A DNA stretch of 22,490 nucleotides, taken from IMG/VR virus record IMGVR_UViG_3300027971_000242, positions 1-22,490 of that record. The stretch is one strand, 5' to 3'. Positions 14,646 to 21,473 of the stretch are shown piece after piece. The first letter of the stretch is position 1. Every line of letters starts with the position of its first letter. Origin of the DNA: a virus. The notes under the pieces were generated by a model. The model was not told where the DNA came from. It worked only from the letters and a program-made list of their open reading frames with translations, and did no database searches. A program made the position numbers and the translations under genes.

Positions 14646-16610
14646 ATGTCTAAGCAATTATATGAAGAGGCTTTAGCCGACGTAAAGAAGCTGAAGGAGA
14701 TTGCAGAAGATAATGCTAAGAAAGCATTGATCGAAGCTGTTTCTCCTCGTATCAAAGATCTAATTGAGGCTGAGCTTCTTCGTGAAGTTGAAGAATTTGA
14801 GAAAGAAGAAGACGGTCTTCTTTTAGATGATGGAATGGAATCACCAGAAGCTGCAGGCTCTATTCCCATGTCTTCTATTGGAGTACCTACAGATGATGAA
14901 AAGGTTACTCTTGATCTAGACAAACTTGCGATTTCTCCTTCTGAAGAAGAATATGAACTCAGCAATCAAACTGATGATGCTGCGACAGACCTCGTCGGCA
15001 AGTTAAATTTAAATTTTGCAGAGTCCACAAAAGTTGAATCAAAACTTTTCAGACTTAGCGAATCAGCAGAAACTTTTTCGAAAGTCAGACCAATGATAAA
15101 GGCGTTGGACGGTTTTCAAAAAAAGGTCTCAGAAGCAATTTCTGAGGTCGAAAGTTTGTATCAGTACCTGCAGGAATCTGCGGGCAATCTTCAAGGTAAA
15201 GGTGCCTATGAAGAAAAGTTAGAAGATCTATACAAGAAACTCAACAAGCTCGTGGAGCAGGATAACATGAAAAAGAACTTAAAGTCACTAACAGAAGCAG
15301 AAATCTCTCTTAAACTTACTAACGTACCAGATGAACTTGAAGACGCACTTGACCAACTACAGGTCGAACTCTCTCCTGGAGAAGGTTCAGACGAAGATGA
15401 AGAAGATCTTGACCTTGGTGGTGAAGGCGAAGAAGGCGAAGAGGAAGTTGATCTCGATCTTGGCGACGAAGACGAAGACGAGGCCGAAGATGAAGAAGTT
15501 GAAGAAGAAGGAGCAATGCCAATGGAGTCTCTTTCCTTAACAGATAATGTTGTTGTCGAAATTGACGAGAACATGCTTCGTCAAGAAATCGGTCGTATGC
15601 GCGCTCTTCGTGAAGCTTCTGAGTCCGCAGACGTTCAGTCATGGGGTCATGATGCCGGCGAGGTTGCAGACGGATTTGAGGATGAAGACATGGGAGACCC
15701 ATTCGTCGACGTTGAGCTCACAACAGAGGGCGATGCCGATGCTGAAGAAGTCGAAGAACTCGATGAGCTTGATCAGGCGATGTATCAGGGGGTCGACCGT
15801 GCCGCGGGTGGTCGTCGTTCAGCAGGTCAGTCACCATCCGCAGGACCAGGAGCTGGCTCCTCCAAACGTGGTAGATCACCTGGCTCTGATGTTGAAGAAG
15901 CTCAAAAAGATGAAAAAGAGATGGAAGAAGATGAACAAGTACAAGAGGTTCGTCATCGCTTAACTCGAGAATTTAGAATTCAGACTGAAGCCAAGAAAAA
16001 GGCTCAGACTGCCAAAAAGCAGCAAAAAGAAGCGCAGAAGAAGTCTCAGCAAAAGCAGCTTGAGGCTCAGAAAAAGGCTAAACAAAAGAAGCAGCAAGAG
16101 GCTCAGAAAGCAAAACTAGAGTCTCAGAAGCAAGCTAAGCAAGCCAAGAAGATGCAGGAGGCATATGCCTACTACGCAAATATTTTCAACGAATCAGTGC
16201 GTCGCACTGCCAAGTTGCAATCGGTTCTCATTGAGAGCCGTAAAGAGGTGAACCTAAATGGCACTTCAACAAAGTCCGCGGTAGAGACTAATAATCTCCG
16301 TAAGAAGTTGGCGGAAACGAATCTGTTCAACATGAAACTTCTCTATAGCAATAAACTACTTCAGAACGAGTCCCTTACTAAACGCCAAAAAGCCGAGGTT
16401 ATTGAACGTCTTGATGAAGCATCTAGCGAAAGAGAAGTTAAACTTGTGTATGAAAGCCTTGTCAAGGCATTAGCAGGAACTTCTCGCCCAATTGCCGAGA
16501 ACGCTAGCCGAGTTATTGGCTCTTCTTCACAAGCAACTCGTCCCGCGTCCACTGTCATAGCCGAGGGCTACGAGGCAGATCGTTGGGCGAAGCTTGCAGG
16601 TATCAAATGA
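14646..16610 (+). CDS. 22: Prohead core scaffold protein (gp22-like)
   Basis: A 654-residue protein that forms the inner core on which the shell assembles. It sits directly before the major capsid gene as gp22 does in T4, but is more than twice as long as T4 gp22 (269 residues). It is very acidic in the middle (about residues 248-290, runs of Asp/Glu/Gly) and in 340-375, then Ala/Lys/Gln-rich with a long coiled coil (about 440-510). A conserved-looking C-terminal helical domain follows (NLFNMKLLYSNKLLQNES, then REVKLVYESLVKALAG). By eye at least 14 [L/I]-x-E sites are present, for example after Glu30, 41, 139, 177, 217, 323, 530, 591 and 640, as expected of a scaffold destroyed by the gp21-type protease. 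The last site would release a C-terminal peptide with DRWAKLAGIK. A GAGAGGT sequence 10 bases before the ATG serves as ribosome-binding site. Confidence 0.85.
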   Translation: MSKQLYEEALADVKKLKEIAEDNAKKALIEAVSPRIKDLIEAELLREVEEFEKEEDGLLLDDGMESPEAAGSIPMSSIGVPTDDEKVTLDLDKLAISPSEEEYELSNQTDDAATDLVGKLNLNFAESTKVESKLFRLSESAETFSKVRPMIKALDGFQKKVSEAISEVESLYQYLQESAGNLQGKGAYEEKLEDLYKKLNKLVEQDNMKKNLKSLTEAEISLKLTNVPDELEDALDQLQVELSPGEGSDEDEEDLDLGGEGEEGEEEVDLDLGDEDEDEAEDEEVEEEGAMPMESLSLTDNVVVEIDENMLRQEIGRMRALREASESADVQSWGHDAGEVADGFEDEDMGDPFVDVELTTEGDADAEEVEELDELDQAMYQGVDRAAGGRRSAGQSPSAGPGAGSSKRGRSPGSDVEEAQKDEKEMEEDEQVQEVRHRLTREFRIQTEAKKKAQTAKKQQKEAQKKSQQKQLEAQKKAKQKKQQEAQKAKLESQKQAKQAKKMQEAYAYYANIFNESVRRTAKLQSVLIESRKEVNLNGTSTKSAVETNNLRKKLAETNLFNMKLLYSNKLLQNESLTKRQKAEVIERLDEASSEREVKLVYESLVKALAGTSRPIAENASRVIGSSSQATRPASTVIAEGYEADRWAKLAGIK

Positions 16611-16634
16611 TTCGTTAACCAACAAACAAAGATT

Positions 16635-16640
16635 TAGGAG
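16635..16640 (+). promoter_or_regulatory. Strong ribosome-binding site of the major capsid gene
   Basis: TAGGAG, 6 bases before the ATG at 16647, is the best Shine-Dalgarno match in the window and fits the expected high expression of this gene. Confidence 0.7.
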
Positions 16641-16646
16641 AAAACT

Positions 16647-18497
16647 ATGAAACAGTTCACATTAGAACATTTAGCACAGGGCATCAAGGACAAGCACGTC
16701 GGTGCTGAACGCGCCCGTTTAACAGAGAAGTGGAGCCGTACAGGTCTCCTCCGCGGACTCGACGGAACACGTCGCGAGACGATGTCTCAGCTCCTCGAGA
16801 ACCAGGCAGCACAGGTCCTCAAGGAGAGCAATGCTCTCTCTGCAGGCGGCGGCGGTCTCGTTGGTTCTGGACAGATCCAGGGCTTCAGCAACATCGCATT
16901 CCCAATCGTCCGTCGCGTGTTCGGTGGCCTCGTCGCCAACGAGCTCGTCTCTATACAACCAATGAGCCTCCCATCGGGACTCATCTTCTATCTTGACTAT
17001 ACCTACGGTTCTACCCAGGGTACACCAGCCGGTGGCTCAGGTTCTACATACACACGTGGAGATTCTCTCTACAACAATCCAAAAGGCAAAGGCGTCCAGA
17101 GCGGATCTCTCGCAACTGGTGGTATGTATGATCTTGTCAACACCGGATACTCTCGTGTCACTGGATCTGCAACAGGTCTCACTGTTACAGCATTCGGCTC
17201 ATGGGGTGGTTTGAACGGAACATCGTGGCAGGATGGTCTCGTCATCACAAGCGATACAATGTTCTCTGGAACAAACGCTCGCTTCGCGGACTTCGACGCT
17301 CAGGTCGAGACAGACCTCAACCTCGGCAACGTCGACGCAGCGTTCGCAGTCATTCCTCTTGCTTCTCTCAGCAACATGGACAAGACAGCGGTCAGCCAGC
17401 TCGCAGTCTTCCCAGGAACATTCGCAAACTGCACCGCATGGGGCGAAAGCTACCAGGGTGGAACAGGCGTCCTCAATCTCCGTCGCCTCAACAAGCGCGG
17501 TAACTGGTCTGCAGGCGTCTTCACACCAGATCCTCTAAACGGTTCGCACGTCCTCACACTCGTGAAGGGCGCAAACGCTGCAGCAATCTCCGGTACAGTT
17601 GCTAGCGTTGCTTACTCAATCTCGACATCTCTTTCTGTTGATTCATCCTCTGGTGGATCCGTCACAGTCCCTTCCTTCGAGTCTGATTTCGGTGCAACAC
17701 CAGCTCCCGCAATCCCAGAGATCGATATCAAGATCGAGTCTATCGCAATCACAGCAGAGACCCGTAAACTCCGCGCAAAGTGGAGCCCTGAGCTCGCTCA
17801 GGACCTCAACGCCTATCACTCGATGGACGCTGAGGTGGAACTCACATCGATTCTTTCTGAGCAGATCGCTCTTGAGATCGACCGTGAGATCCTCAACGAT
17901 CTCGTGACATCTGCAAACGGTGCAAACTACTACTGGTCCCGTGCACCAGGCAAGTTTGTCAACAAGACAACAGGCGCCGCAGTGCAACTCGCATCGTCCC
18001 TCTCTATCGGACCAGCCTTCACCGGTACAGTCCGCGAGTGGTACGAGACACTCATCGAGACAATCATTGACGTAGCAAACACCATCCACCGCAAGACACT
18101 CCGCGGCTCCGCAAACTTCATGGTTTGTGGCCCAGACGTTGCAACCATCCTCGAGTCCTCAGTGCTTTATAAGCCAAAGTTCTCTATGGACGGCGAAGGT
18201 CAGGTCGGCAGCCCATTCACAATCGGTGCCGAAGCGATCGGTACTCTCAGCAACCGCTTCACAGTCTACAAGGATCCTTACTTCTCTCGTAACAAGATCC
18301 TCGTCGGCTATAAGGGTGGTTCCTACCTTGAGACCGGTTACGTCTACGCACCATACGTGCCACTCATCGTGACACCAACAATCTTCGCACCAGAGGATTT
18401 CACACCACGCAAGGGTGTGATGACTCGCTACGGTAAGAAGGTCGTTCGTAGCGATTTCTACGGAACGGTCACCGTTTTAGACATGAATATCATATGA
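16647..18497 (+). CDS. 23: Major capsid protein (gp23-like)
   Basis: A 616-residue HK97-fold shell protein of the T4 gp23 family. Recognisable parts: the N-terminal delta region; GFSNIAFPIVRRVFGGLVAN and SIQPMSLPSGLIFYLDYTYG; the helix MDAEVELTSILSEQIALEID; VREWYETLIETIIDVANTI; NFMVCGPDVATILESS; and a C-terminal VYKDPYFSRNKILVGYKG and YGKKVVRSDFYGTVTVLDMNII. A consensus maturation site is QVLKE60 followed by SNALSAGGG, matching the place where T4 gp23 is cut (after Glu65); cleavage should leave about 556 residues. Compared with T4 gp23 (521) it is about 95 residues longer, mostly in residues about 150-350, a Gly/Ser/Thr-rich insertion likely exposed on the outside of the capsomer. Codon use differs sharply from neighbours (Leu CTC, Ile ATC, Val GTC, Arg CGC, Thr ACA, Pro CCA). 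Confidence 0.96.
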   Translation: MKQFTLEHLAQGIKDKHVGAERARLTEKWSRTGLLRGLDGTRRETMSQLLENQAAQVLKESNALSAGGGGLVGSGQIQGFSNIAFPIVRRVFGGLVANELVSIQPMSLPSGLIFYLDYTYGSTQGTPAGGSGSTYTRGDSLYNNPKGKGVQSGSLATGGMYDLVNTGYSRVTGSATGLTVTAFGSWGGLNGTSWQDGLVITSDTMFSGTNARFADFDAQVETDLNLGNVDAAFAVIPLASLSNMDKTAVSQLAVFPGTFANCTAWGESYQGGTGVLNLRRLNKRGNWSAGVFTPDPLNGSHVLTLVKGANAAAISGTVASVAYSISTSLSVDSSSGGSVTVPSFESDFGATPAPAIPEIDIKIESIAITAETRKLRAKWSPELAQDLNAYHSMDAEVELTSILSEQIALEIDREILNDLVTSANGANYYWSRAPGKFVNKTTGAAVQLASSLSIGPAFTGTVREWYETLIETIIDVANTIHRKTLRGSANFMVCGPDVATILESSVLYKPKFSMDGEGQVGSPFTIGAEAIGTLSNRFTVYKDPYFSRNKILVGYKGGSYLETGYVYAPYVPLIVTPTIFAPEDFTPRKGVMTRYGKKVVRSDFYGTVTVLDMNII

Positions 18498-18513
18498 CAT
18501 GAACGTCATCTGA
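18480..18513 (+). repeat. Overlapping tandem duplication of the capsid gene 3' end
   Basis: Bases 18480-18497 and 18496-18513 match at 15 of 18 positions with a 16-base period. The second copy lies just after the true TGA stop in the next frame, where it again reads DMN-V-I-stop. This looks like a small slippage duplication after the stop codon. Confidence 0.55.
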
Positions 18514-18533
18514 GTTCATAGCTTGAACAGCTG

Positions 18534-18569
18534 CAAAAGCCACCCAAAAGGTGGCTTTTGTAGTTTTTG
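18534..18569 (+). terminator. Strong intrinsic terminator after the major capsid gene
   Basis: A perfect 11-bp stem, CAAAAGCCACC / GGTGGCTTTTG (18534-18544 and 18550-18560) with a CAAAA loop, is followed by TAGTTTTTG. It ends the late head-gene transcript 37 bases after the capsid stop codon. The A-run in front of the stem could also let it work on a leftward transcript. Confidence 0.85.
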
Positions 18570-18607
18570 CTGTCTGTTTTATTACAACTTTAGATTTATC
18601 GATACTA

Positions 18608-18643
18608 TGTAGTCCATAGAAGGGTGTGATGATATGGACTGCA
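18608..18643 (+). promoter_or_regulatory. Hairpin sequestering the start codon of the homing endonuclease
   Basis: TGTAGTCCATA (18608-18618) pairs with TATGGACTGCA (18633-18643), 11 bp with a single G-U wobble, around a 14-base loop. The loop holds the ribosome-binding sequence (GAAGGG, 18619-18624) and the right arm holds the ATG (18634). It would fold well in mRNA and block initiation. Stem-loops covering the initiation region are known to limit expression of T4 homing endonuclease genes. Confidence 0.7.
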
Positions 18644-20064
18644 AGTTGTGTAAATTCAAGCATGATGATCTAAAGAAGCTGACCAATCACATCAGATCCG
18701 AACATGGATTGTCTTCTGAGGACTACACGGTAAAGGTTTATCACGATGGAATAAAGCCTACCTGTAGGGAATGTCAAGCTCCTGTCAGGTATGTTTCTTT
18801 CTCTTTCAAGGCTTTCTGTAAAGATCATTCGCATCTTGCCATGAAAGAAGGCGGATCTCGCGGCGGAAAAGCCGAGGCTTGGAACCGCGGTAAGACCAAA
18901 CAGACTGACGATAGGATCAAACAACAATCAGAAAAGATGACGGGTACCGGCAATCCTTTTTACGGTCAACACCACGCTCAGGATACCCTACAAAAAATCA
19001 GTTTAAGCAAGCTGTTGGTAACCTCGACGTTAAGCGAAAGATTATCTGCAAGGCAATCTGAGTTCGTCCTGATAACGCCGATAGATCAATACGTCTCTAG
19101 ACAAGAGCAATACCTAACATTCCAGTGTACCAAGTGTGGAGAACTACAACCAAAGACCCTTCAAGCCTTCGAAAGAGGAAGTAGGTGTTATCGGTGTTAT
19201 CCAATTGGTAAATCTAATTGGGAATTAGAAGTATTTTCTTATGTCCAGTCGATAACCTCAGACGCCATATCAGGAGACAAGAAGGTCATCTCTCCGAAGG
19301 AGATAGACGTCTATGTTCCATCCAAAAAATTTGGAATCGAGTGTCATGGATTGTATTGGCACAGTGATGGAGCGAAGCAGGATGAGATATTCAACAAGAA
19401 TAAACACCTAGAGAAATCCGTCTTAGCTTCTGAAAAGGGAATAAAGTTGCTACAGATATTCGAGGATGAGTGGAGGGACAAACGAGGGATATGTGAGTCT
19501 ATGATCCTCCACCGTCTTGGATTAGATGCTCACCGGTGTAAGACTTGGTCTACAAAGGTTGTGGAGTTGAATTCAAAAGAGCAGAGAGAATTCTTCGATT
19601 CTACCCACATCTCCGGGTATGTTCCTTCAAAGATTACCTGGGGTTTGAAGGACAGAAGCAATAACATCGTAGCTGCATTATCGTTGAGGGTTCCTCGTCA
19701 CGGAAAGAAGTACGAAGGATGTCTAGAGATAGCTAGGTTCAGCGCAGCGATAGGAACGTCTGTTCCAGGAGGATTGTCCAAGTTGTTGAAAGCAGCAAAG
19801 TTTTGGTGCATTGAAAATGGTTATAAAGGTATCATGACATATGTCGATAGACGGATTGGTGACGGGAAAGGATACAAGCTTGCTGGATTTAATTGTATAG
19901 GCGCAACAGCTGTTGATTATTGGTATACGGATAACTATCTACGTTATGATAGGTTTAAATTTCGAGCAAAGAATGGAAAGACAGAAAAACAAGTTGTATT
20001 AGATTCAAAAGTTTCTAGAATTTATGGATGTGGATCTTCAATATTTTCATTATCACTTTCATAA
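18634..20064 (+). CDS. Homing endonuclease, Vsr-like/EDxHD type with NUMOD3 and zinc fingers
   Basis: A 476-residue free-standing selfish endonuclease. It starts with a C2H2-type finger (Cys3, Cys6, His19, His24), a second Cys/His cluster (CREC at 44-47, Cys62, His65), and NUMOD3-like DNA-binding segments (AWNRGKTK at 83-89 and GTGNPFYGQHH at 104-114). A zinc ribbon (CTKC 165-168, CYRC 185-188) leads into a Vsr-like PD-(D/E)XK nuclease: KEIDVYVPSKKFGIECHGLYWHS with Asp225, Glu236 and His238, then GIKLLQIFEDEW (270-280). A C-terminal domain of about 170 residues (VDRRIGDGKGYKLAGFN, DYWYTDNYLRYDRFKFR) is common in this group and looks like a GNAT-type fold. It lies immediately after the capsid gene terminator, a favoured target for homing; no intron is present. 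The start codon is inside a hairpin. Base composition differs from the flanking capsid gene, consistent with recent arrival. Confidence 0.85.
   Translation: MDCKLCKFKHDDLKKLTNHIRSEHGLSSEDYTVKVYHDGIKPTCRECQAPVRYVSFSFKAFCKDHSHLAMKEGGSRGGKAEAWNRGKTKQTDDRIKQQSEKMTGTGNPFYGQHHAQDTLQKISLSKLLVTSTLSERLSARQSEFVLITPIDQYVSRQEQYLTFQCTKCGELQPKTLQAFERGSRCYRCYPIGKSNWELEVFSYVQSITSDAISGDKKVISPKEIDVYVPSKKFGIECHGLYWHSDGAKQDEIFNKNKHLEKSVLASEKGIKLLQIFEDEWRDKRGICESMILHRLGLDAHRCKTWSTKVVELNSKEQREFFDSTHISGYVPSKITWGLKDRSNNIVAALSLRVPRHGKKYEGCLEIARFSAAIGTSVPGGLSKLLKAAKFWCIENGYKGIMTYVDRRIGDGKGYKLAGFNCIGATAVDYWYTDNYLRYDRFKFRAKNGKTEKQVVLDSKVSRIYGCGSSIFSLSLS
18640..18716 (+). other. C2H2-type zinc finger coding segment of the homing endonuclease
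   Basis: Encodes residues 3-24 and flanks (CKLC...H-x4-H). Zinc fingers of this kind at the N-terminus of a homing endonuclease usually help choose the DNA target. Sub-feature only. Confidence 0.5.
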
Positions 20065-20126
20065 AATGATCACAACAATAACTAATATTCTGATTTTACG
20101 CATGCACCTCTATATTTTATAGAAAT
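20065..20126 (+). other. Short A+T-rich gap, possible promoter
   Basis: This 62-base gap before the double zinc-ribbon gene is A+T-rich. It includes a 5-bp dyad CTATA-TTT-TATAG (20110-20122) that ends five bases before the ATG. No ribosome-binding site matches the consensus. The downstream gene must have its own promoter or read-through because a terminator lies upstream of the homing endonuclease gene. Confidence 0.3.
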
Positions 20127-20876
20127 ATGATAAGAACCAGACGATCCATCACTGAAGGCACACTTAGAACCTACATTCGTAGCGTTCTCTTAGAGTATCC
20201 ACAGGACGTATGTCCGAAGTGCGGTGCGGACAGATCGAAAGCATCAACAAAGAAGTTCTGTGGTAAGTGTGGAGCTAAGATGGGACTGTGTCCTAAGTGC
20301 GAGGAACCACTCGGGGACAAACCCAAGCAGAAGTTCTGTACCAAGTGCGGTGAGAAGTTAGCCTCTCCGGACTCGGGAACGACGAGCGATAAACCAAATC
20401 CAGCTGCTGCCGTCAAGAAAGAACTCGAAAAGACTCTCACGGAGGCTGAGAAGCTTCTAAAAGAGCTTGAGGACGCCGCCTCTAAGGCACCCGAGACTTC
20501 TTCCAAGGAAGAGGAACGTCTGTATGATGAGATCATGGGTCCATATGAAGAAGAGCAAGACAGAATGTTAGAAGTGGATCCTGAGACTCCGCAAGAGGCT
20601 AGAGAACATGTGAGGAAGGTCGGAGACCACATAAGAAAGTTTAGACCAACCATGATAAAGTTGTACAAAGCAGTCAAAGATGAAGGAAAAGTTTTGTCAA
20701 AGCCCGTGCTCGAGTTGTTGATCACGTCCATGAGAAAAGAAGTAGAATTTGAGAAGGAGATGGCGTCGATGGCAGCAGAACACAAGAAGAAGATGGACGC
20801 GTTGAATGATGAAATCTACAAGAAGAACCCACATCAGAAGATGATTGACGACGCGATAAGTTCATCAAAAAAGTAG
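20127..20876 (+). CDS. Double zinc-ribbon protein with a possible capsid-targeting N-terminus
   Basis: A 249-residue protein. Eight cysteines in four C-x2-C pairs (29/32, 45/48, 55/58, 71/74) form two zinc ribbons of the DZANK type (VCPKCGADRSKAS...FCGKCGAKMGLCPKCEEP...FCTKCGEKL). The N-terminus RRSITEGTLRTYIRSVLLE ends in L21-L-E23, resembling the helices of the 9036 and 13344 products, although it is less close in sequence. Residues 95-249 are strongly charged and predicted coiled coil (PAAAVKKELEKTLTEAEKLL, MRKEVEFEKEMASMAAEHKK). There is no catalytic motif. Double zinc ribbons usually bind nucleic acid or protein partners. One reading is a packaged, injected protein acting early in infection; another is a cytosolic adaptor. 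ATG 20127 is the start, without a clear ribosome-binding site. Confidence 0.65.
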   Translation: MIRTRRSITEGTLRTYIRSVLLEYPQDVCPKCGADRSKASTKKFCGKCGAKMGLCPKCEEPLGDKPKQKFCTKCGEKLASPDSGTTSDKPNPAAAVKKELEKTLTEAEKLLKELEDAASKAPETSSKEEERLYDEIMGPYEEEQDRMLEVDPETPQEAREHVRKVGDHIRKFRPTMIKLYKAVKDEGKVLSKPVLELLITSMRKEVEFEKEMASMAAEHKKKMDALNDEIYKKNPHQKMIDDAISSSKK

Positions 20877-20904
20877 ATCTTACTTGATAATGATCAATAT
20901 TTAT
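20875..20904 (+). promoter_or_regulatory. Intergenic motif, copy 2 of 2 (candidate promoter)
   Basis: AGATCTTA-c-TT-gata-ATGATCAATATTTAT, matching the copy at 8992-9017 at 23 positions. It lies at the stop codon of the zinc-ribbon gene and about 75 bases before the next gene, so it could drive that gene. Confidence 0.35.
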
Positions 20905-20949
20905 CGGCAGGCCCGGACCAGTGATCAGCCGACCTCGCCGGCGGTTCGG
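20905..20949 (+). promoter_or_regulatory. G+C-rich structured leader before gene 20979
   Basis: An island much richer in G+C than its surroundings, with several possible stems: CCGAC...GTTCGG (20929-20933 / 20944-20949) enclosing the palindrome CGCCGGCG (20936-20943), and CGGC...GCCG (20905-20908 / 20928-20931). An AAGGAG ribosome-binding site follows at 20965-20970. A structured 5' leader or a terminator without T-run are both possible. Confidence 0.35.
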
Positions 20950-20978
20950 AATCTTGCGAACAAAAAGGAGATCACATC

Positions 20979-21437
20979 ATGCCAAAAGTTACGATTAACA
21001 ATTCACAAGGTTTAGTTCAAAGTTCAGGATCTGGAGTAGAATTTAATTCTTCTGTTTCAATAAACTCGCCAGTTTCAATGACATCGTTACCGACAACGAC
21101 GGTTTCTGCAAAGACAGCTGCTGAAACATTAGTTAGTCCTGGAGCATATACGGTATCTGGAAGTTCTGCATTGACAATGATAATGCCTTTAGCATCTTCA
21201 GTCCCTGGTGGAACATTCGTGTTTCGTACGGCTTCTGCTCATGCTCACATTCTAACTGGTTCTCAAGAAGCAAACGGAACTAAGGTTTTTGCAGGCCAGG
21301 TTGGTGCAACTCCCGATACGCAAGGAAGTAAGTTAACACTTTCTGCCGTTCAAGGCTCATCCGTCGCATTTATCAGCGACGGGGCATCATTTTTGTTGAT
21401 GGCAGTTTCAGGCTCTCATGCGATCAGCGGAACTTGA
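20979..21437 (+). CDS. Beta-rich virion protein (probable decoration or fibre)
   Basis: A 152-residue protein with a strong ribosome-binding site (AAGGAG 8 bases before the ATG). It is Ser/Thr/Gly/Ala/Val-rich and low in charge, with repeated short strands: ITINNSQGLVQSSG, SVSINSPVSMTSL, GAYTVSGSSALTMIMPLA, GGTFVFRTASAHAHILTG, SKLTLSAVQGSSVAFISDGASFLLMAVSG. Such sequences in large phages are typically tail-fibre heads, decoration proteins or head fibres; the GTFVFRTAS...HILTGSQ stretch followed by DGASFLL is a repeated motif of bacteriophage surface proteins. There is no Cys and no signal peptide. It resembles the gene at 12932 only in general type. It stands alone between a zinc-ribbon gene and an HNH endonuclease, which is unusual for a structural gene. 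Confidence 0.65.
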   Translation: MPKVTINNSQGLVQSSGSGVEFNSSVSINSPVSMTSLPTTTVSAKTAAETLVSPGAYTVSGSSALTMIMPLASSVPGGTFVFRTASAHAHILTGSQEANGTKVFAGQVGATPDTQGSKLTLSAVQGSSVAFISDGASFLLMAVSGSHAISGT

Positions 21438-21473
21438 TATTATCAATAATAAAAAGTAGAATATAATTCTTGA

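Noticed and set aside
15206-15702. Minus-strand Ser-rich and Arg/Leu-rich frames in the scaffold gene
   Set aside because: They mirror the GAA/GAC repeats of the acidic scaffold; low-complexity shadows.
17643-18089. Minus-strand open frame inside the major capsid gene
   Set aside because: It is Cys/Asp/Gly-rich shadow coding caused by biased codon use of the capsid gene.
20171-20785. Long minus-strand open frame (204 codons) opposite the zinc-ribbon gene
   Set aside because: Composition (Ser/Phe/Leu-rich) is the usual shadow of a Glu/Lys-rich coding gene; no ribosome-binding site and no recognisable motif.
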